Below are positions 1 through 7,354 of a stretch of 34,616 nt of DNA, one piece after another (within the stretch, counting starts at the first letter, position 1; each line of letters opens with the position of its first letter). Position numbers and translations under genes: made by a program. The DNA is from Undibacterium umbellatum (GTDB lineage Bacteria; Pseudomonadota; Gammaproteobacteria; Burkholderiales; Burkholderiaceae_D), in contig NZ_JACOFX010000031.1 in the NCBI RefSeq assembly GCF_014284125.1, positions 1-34,616 on the forward strand, given 5' to 3'. Below the pieces are notes generated by a model. That model worked only from the letters and a program-made list of their open reading frames with translations. It searched no databases and was not told the origin of the DNA.

Positions 1-463
1 TTTTATAACCGCCAGCGACGTCACTCGCGTCTTGGCAATATATCGCCAGCCTTGTTTGCTGAAAATTTTAATCGGCAGTCACAGGCAGCTTAGAACATGA
101 GTGTCCGCTATTGACAGTACACCTCATTCTAGCCTAAAGCGCATTGCCGGGTCGCGGCATACATTCAAAGCGAACTAACTTTACCTCCCATCAAAACAAG
201 ATTAGCTTATGACTACCTTATCGGCTTACGCAACTACTATCACGATGCGCATACAAATATTATCCCAAAGAGAGGGTAAAGGGTCATTCAGCGGAATCAC
301 AATAGAAACTGACATTTGTAAAAATACCAAATCAAAAACACAACAAAGTGAGTATGAAATGATTGCGATACTTTAAATCAACAGACACACCACCCGATCC
401 AAGTACAAGCAGTGACCCAAAGCGACCAGGGCAGCAAGCAAACATAAGGAGCATTGCATGAGA
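1..463. other. Intergenic region downstream of the rep-like gene; no supported gene
   Basis: I see no convincing gene, RNA or repeat array here. A 55-codon plus-strand frame (ATG at 209, stop at 374-376) exists, but it has no Shine-Dalgarno sequence and a Thr/Lys/Gln-rich composition, so I do not call it. No iteron-like tandem repeats are obvious, so an origin cannot be placed here by eye. Confidence 0.5.
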
Positions 464-1579
464 CTATTTTCTAATGTTCAAAAGTTGCCTAATCAATAGC
501 CTATTCGCTTCGACCATAGCTGGTCGCATTTCGATAGTCGACAACACGGGACTATGCACCGACGTTGTGCATCTAACATTATTATTTGCGTCCTTACTTC
601 GCTTTTCTGTTTCAGGCGCCCGGTTAGCGCAGTATCGAGAATCGTCTTGATTAACCAATCGTCTATCTTCGATATCCTTATAAAGCTTCTTCAGTGCATC
701 CCCAGAGACAGTGAACACGTCGCCGTTTTGCTTGATAACTTCAGCGATGCCGTCAAATATTCTGACTCGTACACCGGTTCCAACGAAATTCTTAAAACTA
801 TATTTGGCTCCGTTAGGTTTTTCAATCGTGGAGGTTTCAGATACATCGTTCATACGAAGAATTTGCAGAGCTCGCTTTTCATAATCGCTAGTTGTTTGAA
901 TCATTCTTGAAATATATCGGTAAAGTCGATTACCGTTGATTCTGAACTTTTCACAGTATGATTTGGCTACAGTCCAAATATGCTCAAGTTTATAGCCGGC
1001 TGTATGCGCTAATCCCCTGAGCTTGCAAATACCCGTTTCCTTTACCCCGAACGCCTCTAATTCGCGTAATTCCTCAGGGAGGGTTATTGGGTTTTTGCCT
1101 TTGTTTTCTAAAGAAATCTTTAATTGATCTTCTTTAAAACTAAGATCTATGTATACAGTACCGTCGGACAAAATTGTCTCATCCTCAATCTGATTTATTG
1201 TTTTAGATTTCGTAGGGAGTTTCACCAACGAACAAAAGTCGGCTGAAAACTGATAACGAAAAGAACTAAACGTGCCCCAGTCTGTCCTCCCTGGGGAAAC
1301 TGGTGACAGCCAGGTGAGCGACTTAAGAATTTGCATCGTTCGCTGCACTGTCTTGTAACTTACGTCAGCTCCTTCCGCAACCATGTCTAATCTGGCTCGT
1401 ATCGGGAACTCACCATCACCTTGGTTTACCCGAGTGAGTAGGCACTTTAGTACCCTTTTACCTGCCTTTGTCAGGATTGAGAATGCTGGGTGGGTCTCAA
1501 CCCGGAGAATAGACTGCTGAATAACCTTTGGATACTTCTGATAGGGTTTAATAACATCATGTACAGTAGGGACGTGCAT
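464..1579 (-). CDS. Putative plasmid replication initiator (winged-helix/HTH protein)
   Basis: A 371-aa protein, probably a DNA-binding replication initiator for the replicon. An internal segment reading KRVLKCLLTRV...DVSYKTVQRTMQIL looks like a winged-helix/HTH: a basic helix, a turn, and a recognition helix around SYKTVQRT. The rest is mixed alpha/beta with no catalytic motif I recognise. The main support is context: it is codirectional with and downstream of parA-parB, the common parAB-rep order of secondary replicons. The open frame runs up to a TTG at 1621, which has no ribosome site. I chose the ATG at 1577-1579 because GAGGTGG lies just upstream of it. A terminator (1708-1740) separates it from parB, so it probably has its own promoter. 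It could instead be another HTH regulator of plasmid maintenance; the family was not confirmed by a search. Confidence 0.55.
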   Translation of the reverse strand: MHVPTVHDVIKPYQKYPKVIQQSILRVETHPAFSILTKAGKRVLKCLLTRVNQGDGEFPIRARLDMVAEGADVSYKTVQRTMQILKSLTWLSPVSPGRTDWGTFSSFRYQFSADFCSLVKLPTKSKTINQIEDETILSDGTVYIDLSFKEDQLKISLENKGKNPITLPEELRELEAFGVKETGICKLRGLAHTAGYKLEHIWTVAKSYCEKFRINGNRLYRYISRMIQTTSDYEKRALQILRMNDVSETSTIEKPNGAKYSFKNFVGTGVRVRIFDGIAEVIKQNGDVFTVSGDALKKLYKDIEDRRLVNQDDSRYCANRAPETEKRSKDANNNVRCTTSVHSPVLSTIEMRPAMVEANRLLIRQLLNIRK

Positions 1580-1707
1580 ATACCACCTCGATCCAAGCAA
1601 AGCTTGAAAAAGTTTTGACAAATGGGTCTTAGGGGAATAAGATGAAGTTCTCAGGTTTCTTCTTATTTTCCGGCAGACTCGAAATACTTAAGTAGGCCCC
1701 AAAATAT

Positions 1708-1740
1708 CAAAAGCCCCGATTTTCCAGATCGGGGCTTTTG
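1708..1740. terminator. Rho-independent terminator between parB and the rep-like gene
   Basis: A perfect 13-bp inverted repeat (CAAAAGCCCCGAT at 1708-1720, its complement at 1728-1740) encloses a 7-nt loop. The GC-rich core is flanked by A runs on one side and T runs on the other, so it could work in both directions. On the minus strand it would end the parA-parB transcript before the rep-like gene. Confidence 0.75.
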
Positions 1741-1784
1741 TATTTAAGGATTTTCAAATTTGTTATATCATTTTTGGAATCCTT

Positions 1785-1805
1785 AATTATTCTAGTAGAA
1801 TAATT
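1785..1805. other. 21-bp AT-rich palindrome at the 3' end of parB
   Basis: A 10-bp perfect inverted repeat around a single central base (core ATTATTCTA-G-TAGAATAAT) ends on the parB stop codon. It could form a short hairpin or be a protein-binding operator. It sits beside parB and is a near-perfect palindrome, so a centromere-like (parS) role is possible, but it does not match the classical parS consensus and the function is unknown. Confidence 0.4.
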
Positions 1806-2740
1806 TATTCAATTTCAACATTATTAGATTTACTGATCTCGGACAATTTCTCCGATACGCGTTTTTGCACCATATTTGCGTCAATGGTTGGGTCGCTGAT
1901 TTTCACAGTAAGCACCCTACCGTCAAGTACAGCAGAAAATATCTGTTTGCCAGAGTCATCAGTGATAACAAGTGGGGTAGGGCCTTTTTTACGAGAACCT
2001 ATCCCAATCATTTGCTCGACCCAGCTACGTATTCCGTTTTGATCTGCACCAGAGTTCAATCTACCAACTGCCTCAGTGATTAACTCAAGTCTCTCTGGGT
2101 ACTCTGCAACTAGCTTGTGTATTGTTTCAGAGCAGTTATAGCCAAACAGATCGTGCTTGCTTTCGAGCATTTGAACAATTGGCTGCGGCAACTTACTCAT
2201 GCCAATGCACTTGGAAACAACAGCCTGGCTAGTAGCAAATTTCGCAGCACAATCAGATTGATTTTTGGCCAGACCTCTACTCAGTGCACGGGAAAATGCC
2301 TTTCCTCTTTCGTAATCGCAAAGGTCCTCTCTGCCTTCATTGTGAACAAGGGTGGCAAGTTCGGCCTCCTGGTCATTCATATGAATGACGTAAGCCTTGA
2401 TCGTTGTCCAACCCAAGTTCCGCGCTGCGCGCAAACGCCTATGCCCTGCGATCAACTCGTATCTAGTTCCAACCGGCCGAACTTGAATTGGCTCTTTCTG
2501 TCCTGCAGAAGCTAAGGTGTGTCCAAGGTCATCAATAGATTCGCCACGATAGACTGATCTTGGTTGATATGGACTATCGTCAATTAGATCAAGAGGAAGA
2601 TCTACATAATGTTTGCTTTCATTTGTTGGAACATCCACCGTGGCGACGATGTCAACAATTGAATCTCCCTGAATCGGTCCAGGGTCCTTAATGGTCCCAG
2701 CCGCAATGAGCCCGGATACTTTTATTTGTTTGCTTGCCAT
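1805..2740 (-). CDS. parB: ParB/Spo0J-family partition protein
   Basis: A 311-aa DNA-binding partition protein that would load on a parS site and work with ParA in replicon segregation. The N-terminal ParB/Sulfiredoxin-like domain carries SPYQPRS (residues 56-62), the box AGHRRLRAAR (98-107) and HNEGRE (133-138), which matches the ENxxR-type nucleotide-binding motif with the first Glu replaced by His. A central HTH (about 158-185, NQSDCAAKFATSQAVVSK) should bind parS. The C-terminus (about 250-311) probably dimerises. The ATG at 2740 is 11 nt after the parA stop, so the two are cotranscribed and possibly translationally coupled; the ribosome site is weak. The GHRRLRAAR box makes the family assignment firm. 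Confidence 0.93.
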   Translation of the reverse strand: MASKQIKVSGLIAAGTIKDPGPIQGDSIVDIVATVDVPTNESKHYVDLPLDLIDDSPYQPRSVYRGESIDDLGHTLASAGQKEPIQVRPVGTRYELIAGHRRLRAARNLGWTTIKAYVIHMNDQEAELATLVHNEGREDLCDYERGKAFSRALSRGLAKNQSDCAAKFATSQAVVSKCIGMSKLPQPIVQMLESKHDLFGYNCSETIHKLVAEYPERLELITEAVGRLNSGADQNGIRSWVEQMIGIGSRKKGPTPLVITDDSGKQIFSAVLDGRVLTVKISDPTIDANMVQKRVSEKLSEISKSNNVEIE

Positions 2741-2751
2741 AACCGCACTTT

Positions 2752-3777
2752 TTATGATTTCTGACCCGAAAGAGGAATATTGTGGAACTTAATTAAGGAC
2801 TTAGATAAATCAATAATATCCCGTGCACCCACGCTACCCGGCTCGCGTTCGAGAACAGGGCCAGAATTCGTGTCATCAAATAGATCTGTCTGCCGAAGGA
2901 ATCCAATGAAATCTCGGACGATGGTGTCGTTAATCTTGCCGTTGTACTCTCCAATAATGAATTGGAGCGATTCTTGGTGTGGCTTTTTGGTCTGGTTGAA
3001 TTTATTGACAATAATATGCATGTCGAGGTTAAAACCCCTCTGGGTCATAGCACTATTAATTTCGAGTATATTTGACTTCAGCACATCCAACGCTTTGACT
3101 GATTCAGGTTCCGGATTGACCACAGCCATGATAGTTTTTGATGCAATCATGAAACTTTGAGTGAGTAACGAAGAAGCAGGCGCGGAGTCGATAATTATTG
3201 CTTCATACTGACAAAAGAAATCTTTTTCTTTTTCAAGTAATCTTAAAAAGGTGTTCTCTCTACCAATCGCAGAGATTAACCAGGTATCAGCATTTGCCAG
3301 TGTTATATCTGCGGGTATTAAATCAAGCATACCATGTGAATAAATTGGAACAATCGCATCTTGAACTTTCGGGAGTTCACCCTTTGACGCCCTTTGCATA
3401 AGGGTGCCAATATGGGTAATCTCCTGGCTAACATCAACACCAAACATTTTGCTAAGCGAACCTTGAGGATCTCCGTCTATGACAAGTACCTTGTGGCCAA
3501 ATTGCGCAAGACATGCAGCGATATTGCCTGCGATTGTGGTTTTGCCGGTGCCGCCTTTTGCCATTCGAAAATTGATTACTGGAGGTAAAGAACGTTGTTC
3601 TTTATCTTCCAATCCGAGCAAATGTAATCTGATTTTTCTGATCTCAAACGGTTGGTAATATTTATGCGCCGAATTCTGATCTTCGCCGCGATAAGTATCC
3701 CTGAATTTCCGATCTGAATCGGTGAAACCCGAGAATTCTTTCGCTAATTTAAGGCGAACACCAAGATAATTACGCAT
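2752..3777 (-). CDS. parA: ParA-family partition ATPase
   Basis: A 341-aa Walker-type partition ATPase that would move or position the replicon together with the adjacent ParB. The deviant Walker A motif KGGTGKTT is at residues 74-81, Walker A' VIDGDPQGS at about 99-107, and Walker B YEAIIIDSAPAS near residue 195-205. The ~65-aa N-terminal extension before the P-loop (including FEIRKIRLHLLGLEDKEQRSLPPV) is typical of larger ParAs that also autorepress their operon. The ATG at 3777 has AAAGGA about 5 nt upstream and a promoter-like sequence at 3809-3837. It is the first gene of a parA-parB operon. Confidence 0.95.
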   Translation of the reverse strand: MRNYLGVRLKLAKEFSGFTDSDRKFRDTYRGEDQNSAHKYYQPFEIRKIRLHLLGLEDKEQRSLPPVINFRMAKGGTGKTTIAGNIAACLAQFGHKVLVIDGDPQGSLSKMFGVDVSQEITHIGTLMQRASKGELPKVQDAIVPIYSHGMLDLIPADITLANADTWLISAIGRENTFLRLLEKEKDFFCQYEAIIIDSAPASSLLTQSFMIASKTIMAVVNPEPESVKALDVLKSNILEINSAMTQRGFNLDMHIIVNKFNQTKKPHQESLQFIIGEYNGKINDTIVRDFIGFLRQTDLFDDTNSGPVLEREPGSVGARDIIDLSKSLIKFHNIPLSGQKS

Positions 3778-3808
3778 AACAATCCTTTATTTTTTCATAC
3801 CAGGTTGC

Positions 3809-3837
3809 ATAATAAATTACATCCCGTACATTTGCAA
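3809..3837 (-). promoter_or_regulatory. Promoter of the parA-parB operon
   Basis: On the minus strand, a -35 TTGCAA (3832-3837) and a -10 TATTAT (3809-3814) are separated by exactly 17 bp, about 25 nt upstream of the parA start when the start site is counted. The match is 4/6 and 5/6 to the sigma-70 consensus. Confidence 0.55.
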
Positions 3838-4219
3838 GAAAAATTAAAATAAAAAAACATACAGCCAAAAAATGTGCAGATGTCTAAATATCGACTCTGG
3901 GTTGCAATGTTAACCTGGTGTTCAATTTGCTGTTAGGTGCAAAATTTCAGCAATATTACTTGAATTGCGCTGCCCGGTTTTTTTGAAACGGTATGAAAAA
4001 TACGAAGAAATAGCTTTTTTCTACTCGAATTTTAAAAAAGGACCTATTTCAAAGTCGAAAAAATAGGAACCAGATGCTATAAGCTTTTTCGTATAAGCGA
4101 CCGTTTGGTGTCGCATCTACTGCATGTAGAGCCGAAGTTCCACTTTATGCATCGTCCTGCCGTGGCGATAGTAAGAAAGAGTACTATGCTATGATTCTGG
4201 TAGTTCAAGACGTAACAGC

Positions 4220-4349
4220 AAATGCAATTAACGAGCAAGCCCCTGAGCCAAGAAACATTGTCTGGTAGTGACGTTAGAGTTGGTAGATCAACGTATTTCG
4301 TTGTAAGCTGATTTTATTATCAGTGATAACTTTTCCGTTAATTGCATTT
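4220..4349. repeat. 14-bp perfect inverted repeat upstream of and reaching the recombinase gene start
   Basis: AAATGCAATTAACG (4220-4233) is repeated inverted as CGTTAATTGCATTT (4336-4349), with 102 bp between. The right arm ends 7 bp before the chosen ATG. The spacing is too wide for a tyrosine-recombinase core site, so paired operator sites or a stem-forming regulatory element are likelier. Confidence 0.6.
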
Positions 4350-4356
4350 TATTCGT

Positions 4357-5391
4357 ATGGACATTTTCGATACCCCTGAAAACTGGGACTTAGCTCCCCT
4401 GGAGGCATTCCAAGCCTTCGTCAGAACAGAGGCTTTTGTATCCTTGGGGCGGCGCCCAAGGGGCCTACAAGGGAGTTCTGGTGAAAGCGCACGCCCTATG
4501 CGTGCTTCAGCTATGACCGTCTATATCGCGATGTTTGGTAAATTCCTTCGCTACCTGGACGGAAAGCCGCTGCGCGCAGTATCGCCAGGTGATATTGTGC
4601 GGTTTCTTGATGGAGGGGAGGCTGAGAAAGGGGAGGGAAACACAAAGCCTTTGAGCCTTATCAGGGTGAGGTATTTGAGGCTGTTGGAGCGGGTGTATGC
4701 GCATATTGCGATGGAGCCGAATCCAGCAACTATTGCTACGGTTGAGTTGTTTAACAGTGCTTCAACTGGGAGGGATAAGTCAAAGGTGGCGCTCACGCTG
4801 GAACAGCAGGCGCTGTTCATCCGGAATTTGCCCTTGGCAAGCCCGTATAAGGGCCATGGGAGCTTTGAAGGCTGGAAGAAGAGGCGTGATAGGGCGATGC
4901 AGGCGATCATGCTTGGGGCGGGTCTTAAGGTGTCGGAGGTCGTTGGCCTGTATATTGAGAATATCGGGGAGATCGATATCAATGGTTCGGTTCCGATCAG
5001 TATCTCTCCTGCATCGGTTGATGGGAACGGTACCAACCATCGGACACAATTACGCCCCTTTGCGGTGGATATCGTGATGGACTGGGTGATGGAGAGGAAA
5101 CAAATGGGCCTGGCCACCAAACTATTGTTCCCTGCCTCTTTGACAGATTTGAAGCCGTTGAACAAGGCGACGGTTTACAGACAAGTCACAGCTACCTTCG
5201 AACGTGCCGGTATTGAAACCACCCATAGCGGCGGCAGAACGCTACGCAACTCTTTTGCATTTCGTGAGCTTCAGAAAGAAAATGCCTCGGTTGAGTTAGT
5301 AGGGCAGTTTCTCGGCCTTAAGAAACAGGCTTCCGCGCAGAAGTATTTGTTCCTGGTCGAGAAAGAAAAGCGATTAAAGCGAACAGCATGA
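4357..5391 (+). CDS. Tyrosine recombinase/phage-integrase-fold protein with degenerate active site
   Basis: A 344-aa protein (ATG at 4357; an in-frame TTG at 4342 would add 5 residues; neither has a clear ribosome site). It has the two-domain layout of XerC/D-type recombinases: an N-terminal SAM-like DNA-binding domain (about 50-120, MTVYIAMFGKFLRYLDG...) and a C-terminal catalytic-fold domain (about 145-344). The conserved boxes are recognisable but altered. The Arg I box reads GAGLKVSEV with Lys191 in place of Arg. The HxLRH box reads RTLRNSF, keeping Arg297 but with Arg294 for His and Asn for the second His. The LGH box reads LGLKK. The tyrosine box KYLFL keeps Tyr330. It lies divergent from parAB, where such recombinases are often found on plasmids and may resolve multimers. 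Either it is an altered family or it binds DNA without full recombination activity. Confidence 0.75.
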   Translation: MDIFDTPENWDLAPLEAFQAFVRTEAFVSLGRRPRGLQGSSGESARPMRASAMTVYIAMFGKFLRYLDGKPLRAVSPGDIVRFLDGGEAEKGEGNTKPLSLIRVRYLRLLERVYAHIAMEPNPATIATVELFNSASTGRDKSKVALTLEQQALFIRNLPLASPYKGHGSFEGWKKRRDRAMQAIMLGAGLKVSEVVGLYIENIGEIDINGSVPISISPASVDGNGTNHRTQLRPFAVDIVMDWVMERKQMGLATKLLFPASLTDLKPLNKATVYRQVTATFERAGIETTHSGGRTLRNSFAFRELQKENASVELVGQFLGLKKQASAQKYLFLVEKEKRLKRTA

Positions 5392-6190
5392 TCAATAGTG
5401 CGAAGTTCTAAGCCATTGATTTAAAAGAATTTGATTAGCAAAATAGAAGATTACTAGCACTCGGAAATGTACGGATTGCAGTTTTACAAAATAAATAAAT
5501 AAATTAAAAAATATTTAACGTTATGAAAAATGTAAAGCGATGCTTTAGAGCATTTGCGGCCAATTTTCTAAAGACTAGGGGTTGATGCCCCTCGAAATGT
5601 GTGGACCTTTGCCCACAACGCTAGTAGACCGCTTTTCCCGCCCTTTTGCAAGTATTTCAAGCAGAAAATCCCGGTGATATCCGCCCCTGCCCGGATCGTA
5701 ATCAAATCGCAAGCTTCATTGGATATTGGGGTCTAGCTCTATCAAGATTGCGTACTACAAAATACGACGTTTTACGACAGAAACACTCCACCTTCTTTCT
5801 GCCTAAATCATTTTTATGAGCAGGCTTTATACTTGGCAGCGATAGCATGTAAAAAAATCTGTAGAATTCCGTACGGTCTCAAGCTATACAGTCTGGTGGA
5901 TCTGGAAAAAAGGCTCTTAAGGCAATACCAGCAACCATGATAATGAGTCTGTTTTGATCAGCAGGATGATGATGTTGCGCATGCCTTCGCATCGCGGTTC
6001 ACGTTAATCGTGAAAAGGATCGCTGCTTTCTCTCGTTGGGCCTAATGACGTGAGGCCCAAGTCTGTCCCATACAAAAGACAGCAGCCAGATATCTAACCA
6101 GAATCGCCTTCTCTAAAGATACTACTACTTGCAATCCAGAAAAAATTTCATAAAATAAAGCAGGTATAGGCTAAAGTCGAAGAGGTAACT
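5392..6190. other. Intergenic region; short hairpins only
   Basis: No gene could be supported in these 799 bp. Hairpins are visible: AGGGG-N6-CCCCT near 5577-5592, TTCACG-N5-CGTGAA near 5997-6013 and an 8-bp TTGGGCCT/AGGCCCAA stem at 6036-6060. None has a convincing T-run. A promoter-like element lies at 6129-6156 at its right edge. It could contain decayed sequence from earlier insertions. Confidence 0.45.
6129..6156 (+). promoter_or_regulatory. Promoter candidate for the 41-aa membrane miniprotein
   Basis: -35 TTGCAA (6129-6134) and -10 TAAAAT (6151-6156) are separated by 16 bp, with about 28 nt from the predicted start site to the ATG at 6191. Confidence 0.4.
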
Positions 6191-6316
6191 ATGGATTTTG
6201 AGATAAGTGGCCTGGCATACTTGGTTTTGATAGTGCCAGCGGTCACAATTGTAGTGTCTGGATTATATGCAATCGCCAGCTACCGCGGTAAACGGGCTGA
6301 GCAGTTTATGCAATAA
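6191..6316 (+). CDS. Small single-pass membrane protein, 41 aa, unknown function
   Basis: The ATG at 6191 opens a 41-codon frame ending at the TAA at 6314-6316. AGAGG lies 5-6 nt upstream and a promoter-like pair at 6129-6156 is correctly placed. Residues about 8-30 are a continuous hydrophobic stretch (LAYLVLIVPAVTIVVSGLYAIA), followed by a basic segment (SYRGKRAEQ) that would stay in the cytoplasm by the positive-inside rule. I do not recognise a family. Its position 1 kb before the giant YD gene is not enough to link them. The ribosome site, promoter and clean transmembrane profile make it a better candidate than a chance ORF of this length. Confidence 0.5.
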   Translation: MDFEISGLAYLVLIVPAVTIVVSGLYAIASYRGKRAEQFMQ

Positions 6317-6377
6317 TAATGCATATTAATTTACCCTTCCTTAGAGCTACATCCTACTATTATTGCCTTGAAAGAAT

Positions 6378-6474
6378 TTAGGGCACCTCTGATTAGGTCC
6401 AAAATCGCAAAATTAATTTTCGAAAAATCAATGACTTACGAATGGCGAACCGGACTTAATCAGAGGTTCCTTAG
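6378..6474. mobile_element. 89-bp IS5-type miniature element (MITE-like) with TTAG target duplication
   Basis: The terminal inverted repeats are 19 bp with 17 matches: GGCACCTCTGATTAGGTCC at 6382-6400, and the complement of GGAACCTCTGATTAAGTCC at 6452-6470. TTAG flanks both sides directly (6378-6381 and 6471-6474), fitting the 4-bp YTAR target duplication of the IS5 subgroup, whose ends typically begin GGAA and finish AAGTCC. The 51-bp interior is AT-rich, contains the palindrome AAAATTAATTTT (6409-6420) and has no coding capacity, so it must have been mobilised in trans. No other copy is visible in this window. Confidence 0.7.
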
Positions 6475-6565
6475 TTCACCATCGCTGACAATATGGTAAA
6501 ACATCGTTGTGGTTGAGTTTTTTGGAAGCCTTTGATTCAACTGACAAAATTTCTGTCAAGGAGAT

Positions 6566-6733
6566 ATGGAAGTGACTTTAAGACGAGTTTTTCAACAAAT
6601 CAGAATTGCAGCCAAAGAAACACCACGGTTGTATTTTGCTCCTCTAATAGGAGCCGTAAAAGGCATTAGGGCTGAATTCGCACGAATCGAGAACGCTGAG
6701 AAAGAGTCTCCCCCAAAAAATAGTTTGCCATAG
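6566..6733 (+). CDS. Small basic protein, 55 aa (or 53 aa from GTG), unknown function
   Basis: A 55-codon frame (ATG at 6566, TAG at 6731-6733) follows AAGGAG at 6559-6564, the best Shine-Dalgarno in this part of the window. AAGGAG is only 1-2 nt from the ATG, so the GTG at 6572 (8 nt away) may be the true start. The product begins VTLRRVFQQIRIAAKETPRL and continues with an amphipathic, Arg/Lys-rich helix-forming sequence and a polar tail ending KNSLP. TGACA-N7-TGTCA (6542-6558) sits immediately before the ribosome site and could be an operator. I do not recognise a family. It overlaps tail-to-tail by 90 bp with the minus-strand ORF at 6644-7144; at least one of the two may be spurious. Confidence 0.45.
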   Translation: MEVTLRRVFQQIRIAAKETPRLYFAPLIGAVKGIRAEFARIENAEKESPPKNSLP

Positions 6734-7144
6734 GTAGCGTAAAATAAATTTAGAATTTATCGGTAAGTAATAATTTTTTTCCAAAAGCATTTTTCTGAAG
6801 GCAATGCTTGCATCCTCCAGGTGATTAAGTACCTGGCAACTTCTTTCCAGTTTTTCATATCTCAGCAATTGTTTTCGAAAACGATTGAACCAACTTCCCC
6901 GCGACTTCAACAATCCAAGGTCTACATAGGTGCTCGCAAGCTCAGCAGCTTGCTGCCCATGCCCTTTTTGCATGCGGAATGTACGTGCTATCAAATAGGG
7001 TGAAGTGCCTTTGCTCCAGTGTAGCCAGCGTCTGCACATAAATTCTAGCCAAAAAGAAGCGCGCATGCAGATCAAAGTGCGTGCCCGATCTATCAACTCC
7101 CAGACTGCTCCACTGAGAAAACCGCCAAAAAACCGCTCAGTCAA
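6644..7144 (-). CDS. Hypothetical protein, 166 aa, uncertain
   Basis: An open frame of 166 codons beginning with TTG at 7144; the first upstream in-frame codon that matters is a stop, and no clear ribosome site is seen. The product is rich in Trp, Phe, Cys and Arg. The middle (about 50-125: GQQAAELASTYVDLGLLKSRGSWFNRFRKQLLRYEKLERSCQVLNHLEDASIAFRKM, quoted only to show the helical spacing) is alpha-helical and vaguely TPR-like. I do not recognise a family. The last 90 bp overlap the 55-aa plus-strand ORF. An internal ATG at 7066 is an alternative start. It may be a real small gene, a decayed remnant or chance. Confidence 0.35.
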   Translation of the reverse strand: MTERFFGGFLSGAVWELIDRARTLICMRASFWLEFMCRRWLHWSKGTSPYLIARTFRMQKGHGQQAAELASTYVDLGLLKSRGSWFNRFRKQLLRYEKLERSCQVLNHLEDASIAFRKMLLEKNYYLPINSKFILRYLWQTIFWGRLFLSVLDSCEFSPNAFYGSY

Positions 7145-7354
7145 AAAATATAGTCGCCGTCATTTATTCTGCATTTTAGATTGATTCTCAATATATTTAT
7201 AATAAATTCTGTCAATTTAAAAAATAATCAATGGATGTGTACATTATTTTCGATTTCACCTAAACAAATTCCGAAATGTTTGGACTATTAGGACAGAACA
7301 AACACGTCAGCGTGTTTAGCATTTGGACGAATACTTCGACATACAGGAAAAAAT
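7145..7354 (+). promoter_or_regulatory. 5' region of the giant YD gene: candidate -10 and leader hairpin
   Basis: This AT-rich 210-bp stretch precedes the giant gene. A perfect TATAAT lies at 7198-7203, but the -35 region (TTTAGA or TTAGAT near 7175) is weak, so a regulated promoter or a different sigma factor is possible. A perfect 7-bp stem with a 4-nt loop (AAACACG-TCAG-CGTGTTT, 7300-7317) lies about 38 nt before the start codon, in the presumed leader. AGGA at 7344-7347 is the ribosome site for the ATG at 7355. Confidence 0.4.

Larger units (their letters stand above)
3778..4356. other. AT-rich intergenic region between the divergent parA and recombinase genes
   Basis: This 579-bp non-coding region separates the divergent parAB operon and the recombinase-like gene. 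It holds the parA promoter, an imperfect CCTATTT/AAATAGG inverted repeat near 4045-4072, a GCGAC/GTCGC repeat near 4100, an ATAGTA-N8-TACTAT repeat at 4168-4187, a 9-bp direct repeat TCTGGTAGT at 4196 and 4261, and a 14-bp inverted repeat at 4220-4233/4336-4349. The density of short symmetric repeats fits a parS/origin/control region, but no iteron set or known parS could be recognised. Confidence 0.5.

Noticed and set aside
209..376. 55-codon plus-strand ORF
   Set aside because: No ribosome site, no recognisable domain and a composition like random AT-rich DNA.
554..910. 118-codon plus-strand frame opposite the rep-like gene
   Set aside because: It is entirely antisense to the better supported rep-like gene and has no ribosome site.
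4336..4349. Inverted repeat as a tyrosine-recombinase crossover site
   Set aside because: The arms are 102 bp apart, whereas core sites have arms separated by about 6-8 bp.
4551..5165. 204-codon minus-strand frame inside the recombinase gene
   Set aside because: It is the shadow of the plus-strand recombinase gene, whose motif order is recognisable.
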